A program made the translations under genes and the position numbers. Positions 6,428 through 10,557 of a stretch of DNA of 10,557 bases are shown here, piece by piece; the first letter of the stretch is position 1; each line of letters opens with the position of its first letter. The stretch comes from UBA3263 sp964549975 (lineage in GTDB: Bacteria > Bacteroidota > Bacteroidia > Bacteroidales > Muribaculaceae), in assembly GCA_964549975.1 (NCBI GenBank), contig CAZJWM010000078.1:1-10557 (forward strand), in the 5' to 3' direction. The notes under the pieces were generated by a model. It saw only the letters and a list, made by a program, of their open reading frames with translations. It ran no database searches and was not told the origin of the DNA.

Positions 6428-7700
6428 CTTTGAGTTGGGGCATTATCAGCAGGCAGGCTGCAAACGTGAGCAGACAGCTCACCATAATCCAAATGAAAAA
6501 GTTGACGTAACCCAACTGCTGCTGGAGCCATCCGGCGGCCATGCCGGGGAGCATGAGTCCGGCGGCCATGATGCCCGTGCAGAGGGCATAGTGGGCGGTG
6601 GCAAAGTTGGAGCCTTTGCAGAAGTAGATGAGATACATCATGTAGGCAGTGAAGCCGAAGCCGTAGCCAAACTGTTCGATGGCCAGGCCTGTGGAGATTA
6701 GCGTCATGGACTCGGGCAGGGCCACGGCCAGATAGACGTAGAAGGCGCTGGGCACTGTGAGCATCAGGGCCATGGGCCAAAGACAACGGCGCAGGCCGTA
6801 GCGGGCCACACACAGTCCGCCGATGATGCCGCCGACAAGGAGGCCGATCACGCCGGCCATGCCGTAGGCCACACCCACTTGCTCGTTGCTCAGGGCCAGA
6901 GCGTCGGCATCTTTGAGAAACACGGGCACCACCTTGCTCAGCAGCGCCTCGGGGAAGCGATAGAAGAGCATGAAGAGCAGAGCCGTGGCTATGTGGGGCT
7001 TGCGGAAGAAGTCGGCTATGCAGCGGCCAAAGTCGCTGAGCAGTTGGCCGGATGAGGCGGGGCTGCGTTGGGCGTCGGAGGCCGGTGTGGGGAGCGCAAT
7101 CTTGTGGTAGATGGCGGCCAGGGCAAACAGGGCGGCCACTGCGGCGAGCATGATGCTCCAGGCAGAGGCGGCGCCAAGGCCGTTGGAAATGAGGCGTCCG
7201 GCCAGCCAGACCACGCCGCCGGATGCGGCCAACGTGGCTATGCGATAACACGTGGAGCGAATCCCCACGAAGGCGGCTTGAGCTTTGGCCTCGAGGGCCA
7301 ACATGTAGAAGCCGTCGGCGGCTATGTCGTGAGTGGCGGAAAATAGGGCCACACACCAGAAGGCGGCGATGCTCACGGCGAAAAACCAGGCCGACTGCAG
7401 GGCTGCGGCCACGGCGGCGAGGCCCGCGGCCATGGCCAATTGCATGGCCACAATCCAGCGGCGTTTGCCGGCAGAGGCATCAACAAAAGGTGCCCAGAGC
7501 GGTTTCACCACCCAGGGCAGATATAGGAGCGACGTGGCGAAGGTCACCGTGGAGGTGTCCACACCCATGTCTTTGAGCAGAATCACCGACACGGTGACCA
7601 CCAAGGCGTTGGGTAGGCCCTCAATCAGATAGAGCGAGGGCACCCAGCGCCATGGCGACGTTGAAGAGTTACTTATTTGTTTCGATCCACTTGCGGGCAT
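6414..7700 (-). CDS. AmpG-like MFS transporter
   Basis: This 428-residue inner-membrane transporter of the major facilitator superfamily resembles AmpG/PAT permeases, which import muropeptides from cell-wall turnover or related solutes. About 12 hydrophobic segments can be picked out, from 31-42 to about 398-420, with a polar cytoplasmic loop at 200-235. Telling segments are the N-terminal PWRWVPSLYLIEGLP (16-30), YLPWVVKPLWAPFVD (60-74) before the loop AGKRRW, and the ATHDIAADGFY block (122-132), which parallels the AmpG-family ATxDIAxD signature. E. coli AmpG is longer with extra membrane segments, so the substrate here is inferred only. ATG 7700 lies inside purL (32-nt overlap); GTG at residue 20 would remove conserved sequence and is less likely. 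The stop overlaps the dnaG start by 14 nt. Confidence 0.85.
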   Translation of the reverse strand: MPASGSKQISNSSTSPWRWVPSLYLIEGLPNALVVTVSVILLKDMGVDTSTVTFATSLLYLPWVVKPLWAPFVDASAGKRRWIVAMQLAMAAGLAAVAAALQSAWFFAVSIAAFWCVALFSATHDIAADGFYMLALEAKAQAAFVGIRSTCYRIATLAASGGVVWLAGRLISNGLGAASAWSIMLAAVAALFALAAIYHKIALPTPASDAQRSPASSGQLLSDFGRCIADFFRKPHIATALLFMLFYRFPEALLSKVVPVFLKDADALALSNEQVGVAYGMAGVIGLLVGGIIGGLCVARYGLRRCLWPMALMLTVPSAFYVYLAVALPESMTLISTGLAIEQFGYGFGFTAYMMYLIYFCKGSNFATAHYALCTGIMAAGLMLPGMAAGWLQQQLGYVNFFIWIMVSCLLTFAACLLIMPQLKDEKN

Positions 7701-10557
7701 TGATGAAGGCGTCGATCCAAGGTGTCACCTCGTCGGCAGCACGTTCGGTGGGATAGTAGCCGCATTGCCACGGGAAGATGGCGCGCTCCAGGTGGGGCAT
7801 GATGGCCAGATGGCGGCCGTCGGCCGAGGTGAGGGCGGCCACATCGTAGGTGGATCCGTTGGGGTTGCCGGGGTAGGTTGAATATGAATATTTAGCGGCG
7901 ATGTTGTAGGCGCTTTCAGCCTTGGGAAGCATGAAGCGGCCTTCGCCGTGGGCCACCCAGATGCCCAGAGAGCGACCGGCCAGCGAGCCGAGCATCACGC
8001 TCTTGTTTTGCGGGATGTCGATGCTCAGGAAGGTGCTTTCAAAGCGGTGGCTGATGTTGTGTTCCATTTTTGCGCCTGGGTCTTTGAGGCCGAGCAGGTC
8101 GAGCTCCATCATGAGCTGACAGCCGTTGCAGACGCCGAGGCTGAGGGTGTCTTTGCGCGAGTAGAATTTCTCCAGAGTGGCTTTGGCAGTGTCGTTCCAG
8201 CGGAAGCCTGAGGCCCAGCCCTTGGCGGAGCCGAGCACGTCGGAGTTGGAGAAGCCGCCGCAGAACACGATCATGTTCACGTCGTCGAGGGTTTCGCGGC
8301 CGCTCATCAGGTCGGTCATGTGCACGTCTTTCACGTCGAATCCGGCGAGATAGAGCGAGTAGGCCATTTCGCGGTCGCCGTTCACGCCTTTTTCGCGGAT
8401 GATGGCGGCGCGCACTCCGGTGCGGCCGTGGGTATAGCTCAGCGAGCGCGAGGCCAGCGAGCCGTCGTAGTCGGCTGCGAAGGAGTATTTCACGGGTTGA
8501 CGGCCGTAGTTGTCGCGGCGTTGGGTGGCACACTGTTCTCCGCTCTGCAGGCAGTCCAGACGATAGGAGGGCTCATACCAGCATTGGAGCAGGCGGGCCG
8601 TGTCGAGGCGCAGCTCGTGGCCGTTGACCACCGACATTGAGGATGTGTCGGCCGGGGTGACCATGGCAATGTAGTGGGCTTCGACGCCGAAGCTGTCGAG
8701 CACGCGTTCCACGGTGTCACATTCGCCGGCGATGACTTGCAGCACGATGGCGGGGTTTTCAGCAAAGAGGCCTTTGACCAGGTCTTGGTCGAGCAGGTTC
8801 TTGGCGTTGACGCTCACGTGGCAGGGTTCGGCGGCAAATTGCATTTCCAGCAGAGTGGTGAGCACACCGCCGGCGCTGACGTCGTGGGCGGCGCAAACCA
8901 AGCCGGTTTTCACCAGCTCTTGCACTGCGGCAAATGCGGCTTTGAAATATGCGGGGTCGCTCACTGTGGGGGCCTCGGAGCCTACGCGGCCCAGGGCCTG
9001 CATCAGAGCGCTACCGCCCAATGCCAGAGGCGACTTGGAGAAGTCGATGAGGAAAAGCGACGAGTTGGTGCGACGCAACACGGGGCTGACAATGCGGCGC
9101 ACGTCACCGGTTTCGGCGGCTGCGGAGATAATCACCGTGCCGGGGGCGTAGACTTTCTGTTCGCCATATTTCTGAGTCATGCTCAGGGAGTCTTTGCCCG
9201 TGGGGATGTTGATGCCCAGAGCACAGGCAAAGTCGCTGGCGGCTTGCACGGCGCGATAGAGCGATGCGTCTTCGCCGGGGTTTTTGCAGGGCCACATCCA
9301 GTTGGCCGAGAGCGACACTCCGCTCAGGCCGTCGGCCAGGGGAGCGCAGGCGATGTTGGTGAGCGCTTCGGCGATGGAGATGACGGAGCCTTTGGCGGAG
9401 TCAACCAGGGCCACTTGCGGGGCGTGGCCTATGGAGGTGGCCATGCCGTGGGTGCCGGTGTAGTCGAGGGCCACGGCGCCGCAGTCGCTCAGCGGCATCT
9501 GGGTGGCGCCTTGACATTGCTGACGGGCCACTTTGCCGGTGACGGAGCGGTCCACCTTATTGGTGAGCCAGTCTTTGCAGCCAACGGCTTCCAGCGAGAG
9601 CACTTTCTCGATATATTCTTCAATGTGGTCGGCGCTCAAGGGGGCGTCGGCGTAGTGGAGGGTCACTGTGGAGTCGGTGAGCACGGTCTTGGGTGATGAG
9701 CCGAACATGTCGGTCATGCCCAGGTCGATGGGCTTAACGCCGTCGGCCTGCTCGAAGACGAAGCGGTCGTCGCCGGTGGTTTCGCCCACCACGTAGAACG
9801 GAGCACGTTCGCGCTCGGCAATTTGACGCACGCGTGCAATGTCTTTTTCGTCCATCACCATGCCCATGCGTTCTTGGCTTTCGTTGCCCACAATCTCCTT
9901 GCTCGAGAGGGTGGGATCGCCCACGGGCAGGGCCGAGAGGTCGATGTGGCCGCCGGTTTCTTCCACCAGCTCACTCAGGGCGTTGAGGTGGCCGCCGGCA
10001 CCATGGTCGTGGATCGACACGATGGGGTTTTCGGGGCTTTCGGCCAGGGCGCGAATCACGTTGGCCACGCGCTTCTGCATTTCGGGGTTGGCGCGTTGCA
10101 CGGCGTTCAGCTCAATGCTGTTGTCGTATTGGCCGGTGGCCACGGAGCTGACGGCGCCGCCGCCCATGCCGATGCGATAGTTGTCGCCGCCCATGACGAT
10201 GACTTTTTCGCCTGCCTTGGGATGGCCTTTCAGGGCGTCGCGCTTGGCGGCAAAGCCCACGCCGCCGGCGAGCATAATCACTTTGTCGTAGGCGTAGAGG
10301 CGGCCGTTTTCGTCGTGTTCAAATGTGAGCAGCGAACCGCAAATCAGCGGTTGGCCAAATTTGTTGCCGAAGTCGCTGGCGCCGTTGGAGGCTTTGATGA
10401 GGATTTCGGCGGGAGTTTGATAGAGCCACACGCGAGGGTTGAGCATAGCTTCCCAAGGTTGCACGTGGTCTTGGTGGCGAGGATAGGAGGTCATATAGAC
10501 GGCGGTGCCGGCGATGGGCAGGGAGGCTTTGCCGCCGCCCAGACGGTCGCGGATTTC
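7669..10557 (-). CDS. purL: PurL, FGAM synthase (5' end cut by window)
   Basis: PurL converts FGAR, glutamine and ATP to FGAM in purine synthesis. The reading frame is open to the right edge of the window (10557), where EIRDRLGGGKASLP precedes the internal Met at 10494, so the true start lies outside. About 962 codons of the roughly 1230 usual for single-chain PurL are present. Counting from Met10494, visible marks are IGMGGGAVSS (108-117), IHDHGAGGH (161-169), NESQERMGMV (204-213) and PTGKDSLSM (431-439) of the synthase half. The C-terminal glutaminase has nucleophile C789 (GVCNGCQ, codon at 8128-8130), AHGEGRF (848-854), and H901 and E903 of the triad (IMPHLER). No frameshift or lost residue is seen. 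It is the first visible gene of the minus-strand operon; its stop lies within the transporter start region. Confidence 0.97.
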   Translation of the reverse strand, partial: EIRDRLGGGKASLPIAGTAVYMTSYPRHQDHVQPWEAMLNPRVWLYQTPAEILIKASNGASDFGNKFGQPLICGSLLTFEHDENGRLYAYDKVIMLAGGVGFAAKRDALKGHPKAGEKVIVMGGDNYRIGMGGGAVSSVATGQYDNSIELNAVQRANPEMQKRVANVIRALAESPENPIVSIHDHGAGGHLNALSELVEETGGHIDLSALPVGDPTLSSKEIVGNESQERMGMVMDEKDIARVRQIAERERAPFYVVGETTGDDRFVFEQADGVKPIDLGMTDMFGSSPKTVLTDSTVTLHYADAPLSADHIEEYIEKVLSLEAVGCKDWLTNKVDRSVTGKVARQQCQGATQMPLSDCGAVALDYTGTHGMATSIGHAPQVALVDSAKGSVISIAEALTNIACAPLADGLSGVSLSANWMWPCKNPGEDASLYRAVQAASDFACALGINIPTGKDSLSMTQKYGEQKVYAPGTVIISAAAETGDVRRIVSPVLRRTNSSLFLIDFSKSPLALGGSALMQALGRVGSEAPTVSDPAYFKAAFAAVQELVKTGLVCAAHDVSAGGVLTTLLEMQFAAEPCHVSVNAKNLLDQDLVKGLFAENPAIVLQVIAGECDTVERVLDSFGVEAHYIAMVTPADTSSMSVVNGHELRLDTARLLQCWYEPSYRLDCLQSGEQCATQRRDNYGRQPVKYSFAADYDGSLASRSLSYTHGRTGVRAAIIREKGVNGDREMAYSLYLAGFDVKDVHMTDLMSGRETLDDVNMIVFCGGFSNSDVLGSAKGWASGFRWNDTAKATLEKFYSRKDTLSLGVCNGCQLMMELDLLGLKDPGAKMEHNISHRFESTFLSIDIPQNKSVMLGSLAGRSLGIWVAHGEGRFMLPKAESAYNIAAKYSYSTYPGNPNGSTYDVAALTSADGRHLAIMPHLERAIFPWQCGYYPTERAADEVTPWIDAFINARKWIETNK

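Noticed and set aside
5525..6433. 302-codon plus-strand open frame, and the similar frames at 4307-4903 and 8674-9696
   Set aside because: They are antisense to dnaG and purL. GC-rich codons leave few stops on the opposite strand, and the proteins are Gly/Ala/Val/His-rich without motifs.
6424..7356. 310-codon minus-strand frame within the transporter gene
   Set aside because: It is an Arg/His/Pro-rich shifted frame of the MFS gene, which has a full set of membrane segments in the other frame.
10494..10494. Met at 10494 as the purL start
   Set aside because: The frame continues upstream to the window edge with PurL-like sequence, and the visible part is far shorter than single-chain PurL, so this Met is internal.

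Overview
The window looks like a piece of a Bacteroidales chromosome. Three things point there: promoter motifs of the Bacteroidetes type (TTTG, about 19-20 bases, then TAnnTTTGC), no Shine-Dalgarno sequences before the starts, and Bacteroidetes-style proteins (a tyrosine recombinase with an N-terminal arm-binding domain, a fused AAA-like ATPase/PD-(D/E)XK protein, and single-chain PurL). The GC-rich core genes would fit Muribaculaceae or a relative, but the sequence alone does not settle the family.

Left part (1-1474): a probable phase-variable promoter. Two perfect 27-bp inverted repeats (28-54 and 200-226) enclose 145 bp. That segment holds a strong Bacteroidetes promoter on the minus strand (61-93), firing leftward out of the window, and a minus-strand intrinsic terminator (133-172). 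The 3' end of a 408-residue tyrosine recombinase gene lies only 21 bp from the right repeat, and this recombinase is the natural candidate to flip the segment. The gene controlled by the switch would lie beyond the left edge and cannot be seen. The right repeat is a hairpin followed by seven Ts, so it could stop the promoter when the segment is inverted.

Middle part (1475-4243): a 109-bp intergenic region with a good rightward promoter and a poor leftward one. It is followed by an AAA-ATPase-like/PD-(D/E)XK nuclease-family protein and, 47 bp downstream, a radical SAM protein of unknown substrate. The recombinase and ATPase genes look more AT-rich than the genes to the right, which fits an accessory stretch next to core genes.

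Right part (4250-10557): a tightly packed minus-strand housekeeping operon in the order purL, AmpG-like MFS transporter, dnaG. PurL (purine synthesis) is cut by the right edge. Its end overlaps the transporter start by 32 nt, and the transporter end overlaps the dnaG start by 14 nt, so translation of the three is probably coupled. dnaG converges on the radical SAM gene with only 6 bp between the two stop codons. No tRNA, rRNA, CRISPR array or insertion sequence was recognised.
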